64,000 nt of DNA from Ligilactobacillus apodemi DSM 16634 = JCM 16172 (GTDB lineage: Bacteria > Bacillota > Bacilli > Lactobacillales > Lactobacillaceae), in assembly GCF_001434405.1 (NCBI RefSeq), contig NZ_AZFT01000053.1:568321-632320 (forward strand). The letters are read 5' to 3'. Below are positions 1-8,720 of this stretch, piece after piece; within the stretch, counting starts at the first letter, position 1, and each line of letters begins with the position of its first letter. Under the pieces are notes generated by a model that saw nothing but the letters and a program-made list of their open reading frames with translations, made no database searches and was not told the origin of the DNA. The translations under genes were made by a program, and so were the position numbers.

Positions 1-876
1 CCAATTTAATAACAAGACTGCTCCGATCACTAAAAGTGACCCGATCAGATCAAAGCGACTTAACGTCATACCAAAAAATATGATCGACCCTACTGTAGCT
101 GAGATCGGTTCAAACGCATCTAACATACTTGCCGTAGTTGCACTGATATATTTAAGTGCATTAGTAAATAAGTAAAAAGGAATAACTGTTCCTAAAACAA
201 TGACACCTAATAGTAATAAAATCGTTTCAAAATTTAAATCTATCTTCACAAATGTTGGTTGCAAAATGATCAATCCGATCCCAGCTGTGATCAAGCCCCA
301 ACCTGTGACTGCGATCGCTGAATATTTGTTCAATAAACTTTGTGGGATCAAAGCACTTGAAGCGCTCCCCACCGCTGATAATAATCCCCAGATCAAAATT
401 GCCGGCGTAATTGCAAATTGGGTCAAGTCACCATGGGTCGCTAAAATAATAACGCCTAAAAACGCGATCAGTGTACTGATAACTTCGATCCGACTGGGTT
501 TTTGTCGTCTAAATAGCGCCAAATAAAAAATAATGAAGAATGGCCCCACGAATTGCAAAATCGTCGCGATCGAAGCATCCCCTAATTGTATCGCTTTATA
601 ATAACAGAATTGTACAGGAATCATCCCAGCTAGCCCATAAGCTATAACAGTCAGGGCATCTTTTTTATTGTGCCAGATCGCTAAGGTATTTTCTTTTCTA
701 ATAGTTGAAAATATGAGTAGCATCGTTCCGCCAACGATCATTCTGATCTGTGTCAATAACATTGGGGTAAGCTTAGGCGCGCTTAGAAAAATTTGTTTAG
801 CAAATAATCCAGCGATCCCCCACAAAATAGTTGAAATGATCGTTAGTAACGTCCATAATTTTTGTTGCCTTGTCAT
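1..876 (-). CDS. EamA/DMT-family permease, C-terminus cut by window edge
   Basis: Drug/metabolite-transporter (EamA) type membrane protein. From an ATG at 876 the frame stays open for 292 codons to the window edge, so a family member of about 300 residues is nearly complete. The translation is a chain of hydrophobic helices; the segments GDASIATILQFVGPFF and SATTASMLDAFEPISA are typical of the end of each EamA repeat, and the two halves resemble each other as expected for a duplicated five-helix unit. A GAGGAAT ribosome site lies just upstream. The substrate cannot be read from sequence; relatives export amino acids or other metabolites. It is transcribed away from murI, whose terminator lies between the two. 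Confidence 0.85.
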   Translation of the reverse strand, partial: MTRQQKLWTLLTIISTILWGIAGLFAKQIFLSAPKLTPMLLTQIRMIVGGTMLLIFSTIRKENTLAIWHNKKDALTVIAYGLAGMIPVQFCYYKAIQLGDASIATILQFVGPFFIIFYLALFRRQKPSRIEVISTLIAFLGVIILATHGDLTQFAITPAILIWGLLSAVGSASSALIPQSLLNKYSAIAVTGWGLITAGIGLIILQPTFVKIDLNFETILLLLGVIVLGTVIPFYLFTNALKYISATTASMLDAFEPISATVGSIIFFGMTLSRFDLIGSLLVIGAVLLLNW

Positions 877-907
877 CTTATTCCTCTCTTATGCTAACTA
901 ATATTTA

Positions 908-942
908 TCAAAAATAAATAAAGGTGCTAAAAAAGCACCTTT
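908..942 (-). terminator. Intrinsic terminator of murI
   Basis: On the minus strand AAAGGTGCT and AGCACCTTT form a 9-bp stem around a short T-rich loop, followed by TATTTATTTTTG. It sits directly after the murI stop codon. Confidence 0.8.
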
Positions 943-944
943 AC

Positions 945-1727
945 CTAATCTGATAAGTCCATCAATTCTCTACTTAACTTAATTTCGGCCGCAGTATCAC
1001 GACTATTTTCAAATGTTATCGTTCCATTTTCTGGTCGTAAATTACGTAAGTCCTTTATATCTAATAAATGTTTCAATTCTCGTGCTGCTCCAGCTCCACC
1101 GTCTACAATATAAGCATTCTCACCGATTACATTTTGAATTGCCCGTTTTACAAACGGAAAATGCGTACATCCTAAGACAACAGAATCAACTTGTTGTTTA
1201 TACGGAGCTAAGATCTCTTCTAAATAAGTATAAAGCTCAGGTGTATTTAACTCACCACGTTCAACAAATTCAACGATTTCTGGGGCAGGTAGCTTAATGA
1301 TCTGTGCTTGATCTTTAAAACGACCCATCAAATTATTGAATTTTTCTTCCTTTAACGTCAATGGAGTTGCCATCACCAAAACACGTGAATTTTCTTGATG
1401 CAATACAGCTGGTTTGACTGCTGGTTCCAAACCAACGATCGGAAGGTCTGGGTATTTTTCACGCAAATAACTTGCGGCTGCGCTAGTTGCAGTATTGCAA
1501 GCAATCACGATAGCTTTTACATCATTTTGAATAAATTTCTGAACGATGTCTTCACTTAATTGCCGGACTTGGGCGACAGATTTAGTTCCATATGGTGCAT
1601 TTTTAGAATCACCAAAAAAGTAATAATCTTCATTTGGCATTAATTTATACATCTCACGTAAAACACTAATGCCACCAAGACCAGAGTCAAAAACTCCAAT
1701 TGGAGCCGAAGCCTTGTTTTTAGTCAT
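945..1727 (-). CDS. murI: Glutamate racemase
   Basis: Converts L-glutamate to D-glutamate for peptidoglycan stem peptides; cytoplasmic. The 260-residue length is normal for the family. The two catalytic cysteines are visible in their motifs: Cys77 in ACNTATSAA and Cys187 in GCTHFPF. The N-terminal GVFDSGLGG loop and GDSKNAPYG are also present. The gene ends at its own terminator; the PatA-like aminotransferase lies just upstream on the same strand. Identification is secure. Confidence 0.97.
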   Translation of the reverse strand: MTKNKASAPIGVFDSGLGGISVLREMYKLMPNEDYYFFGDSKNAPYGTKSVAQVRQLSEDIVQKFIQNDVKAIVIACNTATSAAASYLREKYPDLPIVGLEPAVKPAVLHQENSRVLVMATPLTLKEEKFNNLMGRFKDQAQIIKLPAPEIVEFVERGELNTPELYTYLEEILAPYKQQVDSVVLGCTHFPFVKRAIQNVIGENAYIVDGGAGAARELKHLLDIKDLRNLRPENGTITFENSRDTAAEIKLSRELMDLSD

Positions 1728-1802
1728 TTTCGTTCCTCATCTCTTGCTACTACATTATTCACAATTACTTATTGTAACACTTTTTGTCGATGAGAAATAG
1801 CC

Positions 1803-2963
1803 TTAATAATTTTTTACAAATTCCTTGATACGTTCACCAGCTGTTTTTAGTTCATCTAGGGAAGCGGCGTAACTTAACCGAACATAGCCTTCCCCACCAG
1901 CGCCAAAGGAAACACCTGGGATCAAGGCTACTTTTGCTTCTTTAGCCAAGGTCCGCACAAATTTCCAAGAATCTGTTCCAAATTTTTCAGGGATCTTAGC
2001 AAAGAGATAAAAAGCTCCTGCAGGGTCAACCACTTCAAAACCAGCCTCTTGCAAAACATCTTTCATATAGTCACGCCGTTTTTTATATTCGACTCGCATC
2101 TTAGCAGCATCATCTTTACCATTAGTTAAAGCTTCCAAAGCAGCATATTGAACATTAGTTGTTGGTGCTGTAACCATATATTGATGCGATTTGACCACTT
2201 GTTCACTAAAATCATCGGGGGCTAAAATAAAACCTAAGCGCCAGCCTGTCATCGCATGTGATTTGGATAACCCACTGATAACAATTACATTTTCAGGAAT
2301 AAATTTTGCCATTGAAGTATGATCATTTTCATAAGTTAATTCCGCATAGATCTCATCACACAAGACCCAAATATCATATTCTTTAATTACTTTTGCTAAA
2401 GCTTCCAACTGTTCTTTAGAATACGTATTTCCGGTTGGATTGCTTGGGTATACTAAAACTAATGCCTTAATATTTTTAGCACTGTTTTCGCGTAAAACTT
2501 GAGCTAATTTTTCTGGTGTTAAAACAAAACCATCGGCACTCGTATCGATCTGCATTACGTTTGCCCCATTTAGCTCACTGATCGGAGCATAAATGGGAAA
2601 GACTGGCGTGGGCATTAAGACCGTATCGCCGGGGTTGAGAATTGTTTGTAAACTCGCAGCGATCGCTTCAGTAGCACCGACCGTAGTGATGACTTGTTGT
2701 GGTTTATAAGATAGACCATATTTTTCATTGTAATAATCGGCAGCAGCTTGGCGTAACTCCATGATCCCTGAATTAGGTGTATAGTGAGATTGGTCTGCTT
2801 TGATTGCCTCAATAGCAGCCTCTTTTACATGTTCAGGGGTGTTAAAATCTGGTTCTCCAAGTGTGAGTTTAATGATTCCATCGATTTGGCTTACTTCAGA
2901 GTCAAACTGACGAATATCAGAAACAGCAATCACTTGAACTTTTTTATTGAATCTATCTTTCAT
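1803..2963 (-). CDS. patA: PatA-like PLP-dependent aminotransferase
   Basis: Fold-type I aminotransferase of 386 residues. The PLP lysine is Lys234 in SGLSKSHAMTGWR; SNPTGNTY and CDEIYAEL supply other cofactor contacts, and the C-terminal arginine lies in GYVRLSYA. The NGLSKSH-type active site and whole-length pattern resemble Bacillus PatA, which acts as N-acetyl-L,L-diaminopimelate aminotransferase in lysine/cell-wall synthesis; this substrate is inferred from similarity, and a general aromatic or aspartate aminotransferase is possible. The start is placed at the ATG at 2963, which has AGTGAGG 9 bases upstream; the in-frame GTG 15 bases further upstream lies inside that ribosome site and is unlikely to be used. 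Confidence 0.85.
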   Translation of the reverse strand: MKDRFNKKVQVIAVSDIRQFDSEVSQIDGIIKLTLGEPDFNTPEHVKEAAIEAIKADQSHYTPNSGIMELRQAAADYYNEKYGLSYKPQQVITTVGATEAIAASLQTILNPGDTVLMPTPVFPIYAPISELNGANVMQIDTSADGFVLTPEKLAQVLRENSAKNIKALVLVYPSNPTGNTYSKEQLEALAKVIKEYDIWVLCDEIYAELTYENDHTSMAKFIPENVIVISGLSKSHAMTGWRLGFILAPDDFSEQVVKSHQYMVTAPTTNVQYAALEALTNGKDDAAKMRVEYKKRRDYMKDVLQEAGFEVVDPAGAFYLFAKIPEKFGTDSWKFVRTLAKEAKVALIPGVSFGAGGEGYVRLSYAASLDELKTAGERIKEFVKNY

Positions 2964-3035
2964 CACACAAGACCTCACTTTTTTAAATTTTCTCTATTAT
3001 AGCAGTCTAACACCAAAAAGAGAAGTTTAGTTCCA

Positions 3036-3566
3036 TTAATTTTTCAATTTGACTTGTAGTTGTCGAGATAACGGTCTTCCTAACATCCCAACTAGTAAAA
3101 CTTTGATAAGTCCCGGTAAAATAAAAGGAACCGTGCCGATCAACAACGCCTGGCTTAGCGTTAAATTACTTACGATCATCAGCCAGAGAGATCCTAGCAG
3201 CAATTGGATCGTTGCCCCAACGAGATTAGCCAGTAAAATATTGCTAAAGCTCTTTTGCTTTAAAAGCAAGCCACATGCTACTACATAGCAAATAAAACCA
3301 ATAAGATAGCCCCCTGTGCTACTGAGAAAGACACTGATTCCCCCTCTAAAGTTTGCAAAGACTGGTAACCCCAAAGCTCCCATCAATAAATAAACAAGGA
3401 TCGTTTCAAGCGCAAAATTCAAAGGCAAAAGCGTAGCGATCAAGCCAACTGCTAGCGTCTGAAGTGTTAATGGAATCATAAAAAATGGCACCGTCAATTG
3501 CGAACAAATAATCAATAAAGCTAACATTACGCCAGATAAAGACAAATAAAATAAACGATTTTTCAT
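3036..3566 (-). CDS. bioY: BioY biotin transporter (ECF S component)
   Basis: Membrane substrate-binding subunit that captures biotin and works with the shared ECF energy-coupling module, which is not in this window. The 176-residue protein is almost entirely hydrophobic, with about six helices, and carries the BioY signature around LMGALGLPVFANFRGG and STGGYLIGF. The ATG at 3566 is chosen because AGGAGAG stands 9 bases before it; the open frame further upstream runs through the promoter and operator and is not coding. Regulation by biotin through a BirA-type repressor is indicated by the operator described below. Confidence 0.93.
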   Translation of the reverse strand: MKNRLFYLSLSGVMLALLIICSQLTVPFFMIPLTLQTLAVGLIATLLPLNFALETILVYLLMGALGLPVFANFRGGISVFLSSTGGYLIGFICYVVACGLLLKQKSFSNILLANLVGATIQLLLGSLWLMIVSNLTLSQALLIGTVPFILPGLIKVLLVGMLGRPLSRQLQVKLKN

Positions 3567-3603
3567 TAAAAATTTCTCTCCTACATACCAATTTATCTTC
3601 TCA

Positions 3604-3657
3604 AGCATAACTTTTACCCAGCTTTTTGTCAACCTAAACAATCACAAAGGTTAACTA
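3604..3657 (-). promoter_or_regulatory. bioY promoter with BirA-type operator
   Basis: Minus strand: TTGACA (3627-3632), 17 bases, TATGCT (3604-3609). Overlapping the -35 box is TAGTTAACC, 14 bases, GGTTGACAA (3626-3657), an imperfect inverted repeat matching the half-sites and spacing known for BirA operators of biotin genes. BirA bound here would cover the -35 element. The match was made by eye. Confidence 0.75.
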
Positions 3658-3664
3658 TAGCCAT

Positions 3665-3694
3665 AAAAAAATAACAGGCAATTTGCCTGTTATT
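3665..3694 (-). terminator. Terminator of the DeoR-family regulator gene
   Basis: Perfect 12-bp stem, AATAACAGGCAA with TTGCCTGTTATT, one-base centre, then a T-run on the minus strand. It separates the regulator from bioY. Confidence 0.85.
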
Positions 3695-3696
3695 TT

Positions 3697-4470
3697 TTAC
3701 TCTTTGACCTCTTCTTTTTCGGCAGTGATAATTATCTCAGTTTCAGGTGAAAACATTGCTCTTTGTGCCGGTGTTGGTTCCTCATCTGTGATAAATAGCG
3801 ATATTTTATCTAACGGACAAATCCGGTAATAGGATTGGTTAACAAACTTATGGTGCTCTGCCACTAAGATGACTTTACGCGCCCGCTTTACCGCCATCCC
3901 CACAATTTGAGCATCATCTTGATCAAGTAAATAGGCTCCATTTGCATCGATACCCGAAGCTGCAATAAAGGCTGTGTCAAAAACGATATTTTGTAATTCT
4001 TCGATTGCTAAATTGGAGTAAAAATATCGATTTTCATGATTTAAAGTTCCACTCAAGACTTTAACTTTAACCTTGTTATGCTCGGCTAATGCCATACAAT
4101 TATCCAACGAATGGGTTACGATCGTTAATGGCATATTGAGATTTTGACAAGTTTTGAGCAAAATCGTCGATGAGTCGACAAAATAGACTTGATGAGGTTT
4201 AAAATATTGTCCGGCCGCTAATGCGATTTGTGTCTTTTGCTTAGTAAAACGAGTCAACCGACTTTGAAAATTAGGGACACTTCTACCAAAATCAAGCGGT
4301 AAGATTCCCCCATGTGTTCGTCTCACTTCACCTTTTTTAGTCAGCAACACAATATCACGTCGTGCTGTATCTTGTGAGATCCCAAACTCTTGCATAATGT
4401 CTTTGGTCGATAGTTCTTGACGTTCTTCTAGCAATTGTTTGATCAATTCAATTCTTTTTTCCTGACTCAT
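3697..4470 (-). CDS. DeoR/GlpR-family transcriptional regulator
   Basis: Cytoplasmic repressor type with an N-terminal winged helix and a C-terminal sugar-phosphate-sensing domain. The diagnostic helix ISQDTARRDIVLLTKKG followed by RTHGGI lies in the first 60 residues. The sensor half has the usual VILVAEHHKF and ITDEEPT elements. The start is taken as the ATG at 4470 (257 residues), with AAGAGGTG about 8 bases before it. No sugar operon lies next to it, so its target cannot be inferred; neighbours bioY and ppaC have their own signals. Confidence 0.88.
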   Translation of the reverse strand: MSQEKRIELIKQLLEERQELSTKDIMQEFGISQDTARRDIVLLTKKGEVRRTHGGILPLDFGRSVPNFQSRLTRFTKQKTQIALAAGQYFKPHQVYFVDSSTILLKTCQNLNMPLTIVTHSLDNCMALAEHNKVKVKVLSGTLNHENRYFYSNLAIEELQNIVFDTAFIAASGIDANGAYLLDQDDAQIVGMAVKRARKVILVAEHHKFVNQSYYRICPLDKISLFITDEEPTPAQRAMFSPETEIIITAEKEEVKE

Positions 4471-4586
4471 ACGAACAGCACCTCTTAAATTATTCTCTAA
4501 ATTCATTATACCGTTACATATATATAATTAAAAGTGCTTATAAACTAAAACTAACATCATTAACTTTCCTTACTTTAGAGCACACT

Positions 4587-4608
4587 AAAAAAGAGCCCCG
4601 CAGGACTC
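4587..4608 (-). terminator. Terminator of ppaC
   Basis: Minus-strand GAGTCC, TGCG loop, GGGCTC, then TTTTTT, directly after the ppaC stop. Confidence 0.85.
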
Positions 4609-4626
4609 ATTTTTATAAAGTACTTT

Positions 4627-5550
4627 CTAGTTAAAAGCAGCTTCAAGTTGTGGTACGATTTGCTTCTTACGTGAAACCACACCAGGAAGATCAACTTTAT
4701 CAGCTGTTAAAGCCTTATCAAAAGCTTTTTCTACCATTTCTTTTGGTTCGCCGACAACTAATAAACGAGTATTGGAATCTAAAATATTAGTTACCATCAA
4801 TAAGAATAAATCATAGCCTTCAGCTTCACATTGTGTAGTGATGGCTGCGCGTAAAGCATCTTCACGAGCAAAGACTTCATCCAAATCAACCGTATTAACT
4901 TGGTCGACCCGCACTGTCTTACCACCCATTTCAAATGATTTAGCATCAGCTGTGATCAATTCTTCTTCTGTTTTACTTGCCAAGTTTGTACCTGCTTTAA
5001 GCATTTCTAAACCATAGCTTTCAAGATCAACATCAGCAATTTCAGCTAAAGTTTTAGCTGCTACTTCATCTTTTTTAGTTGTTGTAGGTGATTTGAACAA
5101 TAATGTATCAGAAATAATAGCTGAAAGCATCAAGCCAGCTAATTTAGCTGGGATTTCAACATCATTTTGCACAAATTCACCATAAATGATCGTGCTTGTG
5201 CAACCAACTGGTTCAGCATGGTAATACAATGGTGCAGCAGTCGCAAAGTTAGCGATTCGGTGGTGATCAACCACATTTGTTACTGTAACTTCTGCAATAT
5301 CATCCACACTTTGTTGTTCTTCGTTGTGATCCACAAGCATTACAGCTGCTACTTCAGGGCTTGCTTTAGTGATCACCCGTGGTGCTGATTCAGCAAAATA
5401 GTCTAACACAAATTTTGTTTCTTCGTTTGGTTCGCCTAAAGCAACCGCTTCTACTTCGTTACCTAATGCATTTTGAAGGTATGCATATGCTTTAGCTGCT
5501 ACGATCGCATCTGTATCAGGGTTCTTATGACCAAATACTAATTCTTTCAT
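4627..5550 (-). CDS. ppaC: Manganese-dependent inorganic pyrophosphatase
   Basis: Family II pyrophosphatase that hydrolyses pyrophosphate to phosphate and pulls biosynthetic reactions forward; cytoplasmic. Metal ligands are seen in [10 protein letters not shown] (His8, Asp12, Asp14), DHN (Asp74, His75) and the DHH motif at 95-97. The C-terminal DHHA2-type domain ends in [14 protein letters not shown], where the SRKKQ substrate motif is characteristic. The start at 5550 has AGGAGAG 8 bases upstream and gives 307 residues, normal for the family; an upstream in-frame start would add an unrelated 32-residue tail. Confidence 0.96.
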   Translation of the reverse strand: MKELVFGHKNPDTDAIVAAKAYAYLQNALGNEVEAVALGEPNEETKFVLDYFAESAPRVITKASPEVAAVMLVDHNEEQQSVDDIAEVTVTNVVDHHRIANFATAAPLYYHAEPVGCTSTIIYGEFVQNDVEIPAKLAGLMLSAIISDTLLFKSPTTTKKDEVAAKTLAEIADVDLESYGLEMLKAGTNLASKTEEELITADAKSFEMGGKTVRVDQVNTVDLDEVFAREDALRAAITTQCEAEGYDLFLLMVTNILDSNTRLLVVGEPKEMVEKAFDKALTADKVDLPGVVSRKKQIVPQLEAAFN

Positions 5551-5629
5551 CAAATGATCTCTCCTATCTAAAGTATCTAACTCTAATAATAGTACCATAG
5601 ACCGCCCTAAACTTAAATATATATTCAAC

Positions 5630-5660
5630 TTAAAAAGAGAGATCACTGCCGATCTCTCTT
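5630..5660 (-). terminator. Terminator of the LysR-family gene
   Basis: Ten-base stem AAGAGAGATC with GATCTCTCTT and a six-base loop, then TTTTTAAG on the minus strand. Confidence 0.8.
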
Positions 5661-5665
5661 AAAAA

Positions 5666-6616
5666 TTATAAGCTTTCCTTTAGTCTAGCGACATAATCTT
5701 CTTGCGAAATGTAACGATCAAAGTTCTTTAAGAAACTGTCGATACGTGGAATTTGATCTTTCCCACGCCTAAAGACAAAGGCTAGATCAAATTTGATCTC
5801 AGGTTCAAATAATGCGATCCCTAATTGTCCATGGTTATGAGCCGCTACAAAAGAAGTCGGTAATGCGGTGTAGGTCCCTGTCTTTTTCGCAAACTCAAAT
5901 AATTGTTCTGGTTTAGCAAAGTGAGCGACACTACTTGGACTATCGACCATTGAATTTTTATAAGCTTCTCTGATCGTATCATTTAAGTAATATTGTGGTG
6001 GATAAGTGACCCACTTATTACTCAAAGTATCTTTTAGGCGAACACGTTTACGCTTTTGCAAACGTTCATTATTATGCAAGAATAAGAGATCTTCGGTCAA
6101 GATCTTCTTAGTTTCGTAAGGTTTCCAGTTTTTTATACTATCATCTGGCAAGTACATTACGGCTAGATCAATTGTATTATTTTCTAAGCGCTCCCATATT
6201 TCTTTACGTGTCAACATATGGATCGATAACTTGATCCCACTATTTTCTTGGTAATATCTGACCGCAAATTCTGTGAATACACTATCTTCGATCGAGGCTA
6301 AAATACCAATATTGATCGTCCCTTGCGTTGCACTGGTCGATTGTTGGATCTCATCAGCTGCTTGATTAAGTGTTTCATAGATTTGGTGGGTTGCATCAAG
6401 CATTGTGTAACCCGCATCTGAAAGATGAAGTTTCTTTCCGACCGAGTAAAATAATGGTGCACCGACTGTGCGTTCAAGTTTTTTGATCTGTTGCGTTAAA
6501 GCTGGTTGGGTGATCCCTAAAATTTGGGCTGCTTGAGTATAACTCATCGTTTCAGCTAACTGTAAAAAATAAGTTAATGTTTTTGAAGAAAATATATTTT
6601 CTTGTTGTGTCTTCAT
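5666..6616 (-). CDS. LysR-family transcriptional regulator
   Basis: LTTR of 316 residues: N-terminal winged helix (about residues 14-72, with YTQAAQILGITQPALTQQI as the recognition region) and a C-terminal periplasmic-binding-like effector domain beginning near GTINIGILASIEDSVFTEF. The ATG start is preceded by GAAAGGAT. LTTRs usually act on a divergent neighbour, but the gene upstream runs in the same direction and is an LCP protein, so the target is unknown. The C-terminal KESL follows a short tail; no truncation is seen. Confidence 0.9.
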   Translation of the reverse strand: MKTQQENIFSSKTLTYFLQLAETMSYTQAAQILGITQPALTQQIKKLERTVGAPLFYSVGKKLHLSDAGYTMLDATHQIYETLNQAADEIQQSTSATQGTINIGILASIEDSVFTEFAVRYYQENSGIKLSIHMLTRKEIWERLENNTIDLAVMYLPDDSIKNWKPYETKKILTEDLLFLHNNERLQKRKRVRLKDTLSNKWVTYPPQYYLNDTIREAYKNSMVDSPSSVAHFAKPEQLFEFAKKTGTYTALPTSFVAAHNHGQLGIALFEPEIKFDLAFVFRRGKDQIPRIDSFLKNFDRYISQEDYVARLKESL

Positions 6617-6794
6617 ATAAGAATATCCTTTCTACTAGCATTACTCATTATTAATTTTGATGTTAAATACCTTATCTTTATATAAATAAGTATACTATAT
6701 TATGATAGAAATGTTAAAAAATTTCGCTCTTATTTTTATAAAAATAAACTTTGTCTAATAAAAAGTATCCTATATATTTTAAGTGTTTTTTACT

Positions 6795-6961
6795 ATAAAA
6801 AGAAATAGCGATGACTTATACTTCCACACATAAGTCATCGCTACTTTCAGCTCAAATCACTTCCACACGATTTGAACAAATACGCAAGCACAAAGTAATA
6901 AACAAAACTGTTTTTTACCTGTACACACGTAATGATATCGTGAATCGCGCTTAAAAATCAA
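6795..6961 (-). ncRNA. Candidate small RNA with two hairpins sharing one loop sequence
   Basis: Most of the 367-base LysR-LCP gap is unexplained by genes. It holds two hairpins with unrelated stems but the same 10-base loop: stem TAGCGATGACTTAT (6806-6819 with 6830-6843) and stem TCAAATC (6852-6858 with 6869-6875), both closed by ACTTCCACAC on the plus strand (GTGTGGAAGT on the minus). A weaker 4-bp stem at 6915-6932 has a related loop. On the minus strand TTGATT (6956-6961), 18 bases, TATCAT (6932-6937) could be a promoter, and the larger hairpin is followed by TTTCTTTTT like a terminator, suggesting a transcript of about 130 nt. It could also be only the LCP gene's 3' end. The rest of the gap is AT-rich with one short palindrome at 6730-6747. 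Confidence 0.35.
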
Positions 6962-6983
6962 GTGATTTGCTAAAATATATCAT

Positions 6984-7931
6984 TTATTTAACATTTAAAG
7001 CAGATTTTAATAATTTTTGTACTTTAGCGAGATTTTCCTGAGAAACAACTTCATAAGAAACACCATCAATTGTTTCACTCGTACCCTTTAATTGAACCTG
7101 CTCAATATTTTTAGCTTCACTATAATTTGCAAGAATATCTTTAATATCATCAAAGGTCAAATCGGTTTTTACATTTGATGATATCGCATTTAAAATACTT
7201 TGATACTTCGTGATGCTATTGATCGAAGCAGCCTTTTGAACTAAAGCTGTCACGACCATACGTTGCCGTAATTGACGACCATAGTCACCACGCGGATCTT
7301 CATAACGCATCCGAGTATAAGCCAAAATATTACTTGAATTGATCGTTACTTCACCTTTAGGGAAATGGATTCCCATGTTCGTGAAATCTAAGTCATTTTC
7401 AACCTTGACCGAACCAATTGCAGCCGAAAGTTGTTCTAAACCTTTCATGTTGATCTCAATATAGTGATCGATCGGAATATCTAAGTAATTTTGAATCGTA
7501 TTGACCGCTCCAGTCACACCGCCATAAGCATAAGCAGCATTGATCTTATTATTACCAGAATAGCCAGCGATCGTTACTAATGTATCACGTGGAATACTTA
7601 ATAATTGCGTTTTGTTTTTAGTAACTGCGGCTACCATGATCGTATCAGAACGTCCTTGTTCAGTCCGGCCATATTCACCAGTATCAGTCCCTAATAAAAG
7701 TACGGAGAATGGTTGGCCCTTACTTAAACTAACCTTAGAGCTCCGTTTATTTTCGTGTTTTACAGCCTTATATGTATTATCAACTGCTTTTTTTGCATCA
7801 AGATAAAATTTACCTGCAATTGCAATATTAACTAGTAAAATGACAGCGATAATGCCGACGACCCATCTCACCCATTTTTTCTTTTTACGTCCATGGCGAT
7901 GCTTCTTATGCGACTTTTTTTCATCAGCCAT
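6984..7931 (-). CDS. LytR-CpsA-Psr (LCP) family cell-wall glycopolymer ligase
   Basis: LCP enzymes transfer teichoic acid or polysaccharide from lipid carriers to peptidoglycan at the outer membrane face. The 315-residue protein has a highly basic cytoplasmic start (HRHGRKKKK), one membrane helix at about 21-41, and an extracellular LCP domain. Conserved pyrophosphate-binding residues are visible in LLGTDTGEYGRTEQGRSDT, SIPRDT, NKINAAYAYGG and RMRYEDPRGDYGRQLRQR. The ribosome site is AAGGTGGGTGAG. A single-gene unit; which of several LCP paralogues it represents cannot be said. Confidence 0.93.
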   Translation of the reverse strand: MADEKKSHKKHRHGRKKKKWVRWVVGIIAVILLVNIAIAGKFYLDAKKAVDNTYKAVKHENKRSSKVSLSKGQPFSVLLLGTDTGEYGRTEQGRSDTIMVAAVTKNKTQLLSIPRDTLVTIAGYSGNNKINAAYAYGGVTGAVNTIQNYLDIPIDHYIEINMKGLEQLSAAIGSVKVENDLDFTNMGIHFPKGEVTINSSNILAYTRMRYEDPRGDYGRQLRQRMVVTALVQKAASINSITKYQSILNAISSNVKTDLTFDDIKDILANYSEAKNIEQVQLKGTSETIDGVSYEVVSQENLAKVQKLLKSALNVK

Positions 7932-8026
7932 TTAACTCACCCACCTTATAAAAGTATAATTATAACAAACCCTGTCCATTATAACAGTTATTGAATTATT
8001 TGTATAATACAAATGTACTTTAAGCT

Positions 8027-8076
8027 AAAAAAGAGTTATATCACTCCTATCAATTACGATAATAGTGATATAACTC
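8027..8076 (-). terminator. Terminator of the pyr operon
   Basis: Minus strand: 13-bp stem GAGTTATATCACT with AGTGATATAACTC, 18-base loop, then TTTTTT. It follows pyrE, the last operon gene. Confidence 0.85.
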
Positions 8077-8099
8077 ATGTCAGTTTATTTCTAGTTAAA

Positions 8100-8720
8100 C
8101 TAGCCGTTCCATTTTTCTGGAGCTAAGCGCCACTGTGCTAAAACTTTTTGTTCATCAGCTGAAATGTAGTCATTTTCGACAGCTGCTTCTAGTAATTCAG
8201 TATAATTTGTCAAGGTAAAGTATGACAAATTCTCCGCCGCAAAATTATCAGTGATCGCTTGCAGTTGGTAACTAAAGATCGCACCTACACCTAAAACATC
8301 GGCTCCTTCGTTTTGAGCTGCTTTAACTGCCTTTAACACACTTCCGCCAGTCGAAAGTAAATCATCGATCACGACCGTTTTAGCCCCTGGTTTTAAAACA
8401 CCTTCAATTTGTTTTCCACGTCCATGATCTTTTGGCTTGGAACGAACGTAGATCAAGGGCAAATTAAGTTCTGCTGCGATCCATGCTGCATGTGGAATCC
8501 CTGCTGTAGCTGTGCCTGCGATCACTTCAGCTTCGGGATAATTTTCTTTGATCAAGGCTGCGATTCCTTGAGCGATTGCCGTGCGAATCTTAGGATAGCT
8601 GATCGTTAGACGATTATCACAATAAATTGGACTCTTGATGCCACTTGCCCAAACAAATGGTTCACTAGGCGATAATTTGACCGCTTGAATATCTAATAGA
8701 TCTTTTGCGATTTCTTTCAT
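8100..8720 (-). CDS. pyrE: Orotate phosphoribosyltransferase
   Basis: Joins orotate to PRPP to give OMP, the fifth step of UMP synthesis. The PRPP-binding motif VVIDDLLSTGGSV is at about residues 116-128, and the flexible catalytic loop is RSKPKDHGRGKQIEG at about 93-107. The start at 8720 (206 residues) has GGAGGG 7 bases upstream and its ATG shares one base with the pyrF TAA stop (TAATG), implying coupled translation. Last gene of the operon. Confidence 0.97.
   Translation of the reverse strand: MKEIAKDLLDIQAVKLSPSEPFVWASGIKSPIYCDNRLTISYPKIRTAIAQGIAALIKENYPEAEVIAGTATAGIPHAAWIAAELNLPLIYVRSKPKDHGRGKQIEGVLKPGAKTVVIDDLLSTGGSVLKAVKAAQNEGADVLGVGAIFSYQLQAITDNFAAENLSYFTLTNYTELLEAAVENDYISADEQKVLAQWRLAPEKWNG

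Noticed and set aside
200..901. Plus-strand open frames at the left edge
   Set aside because: They lie antisense to a clear EamA permease and have neither ribosome sites nor recognisable protein features.
3567..3641. Long N-terminal extension of BioY
   Set aside because: The extension runs through the bioY -10/-35 boxes and BirA operator; a better start with AGGAGAG lies downstream.
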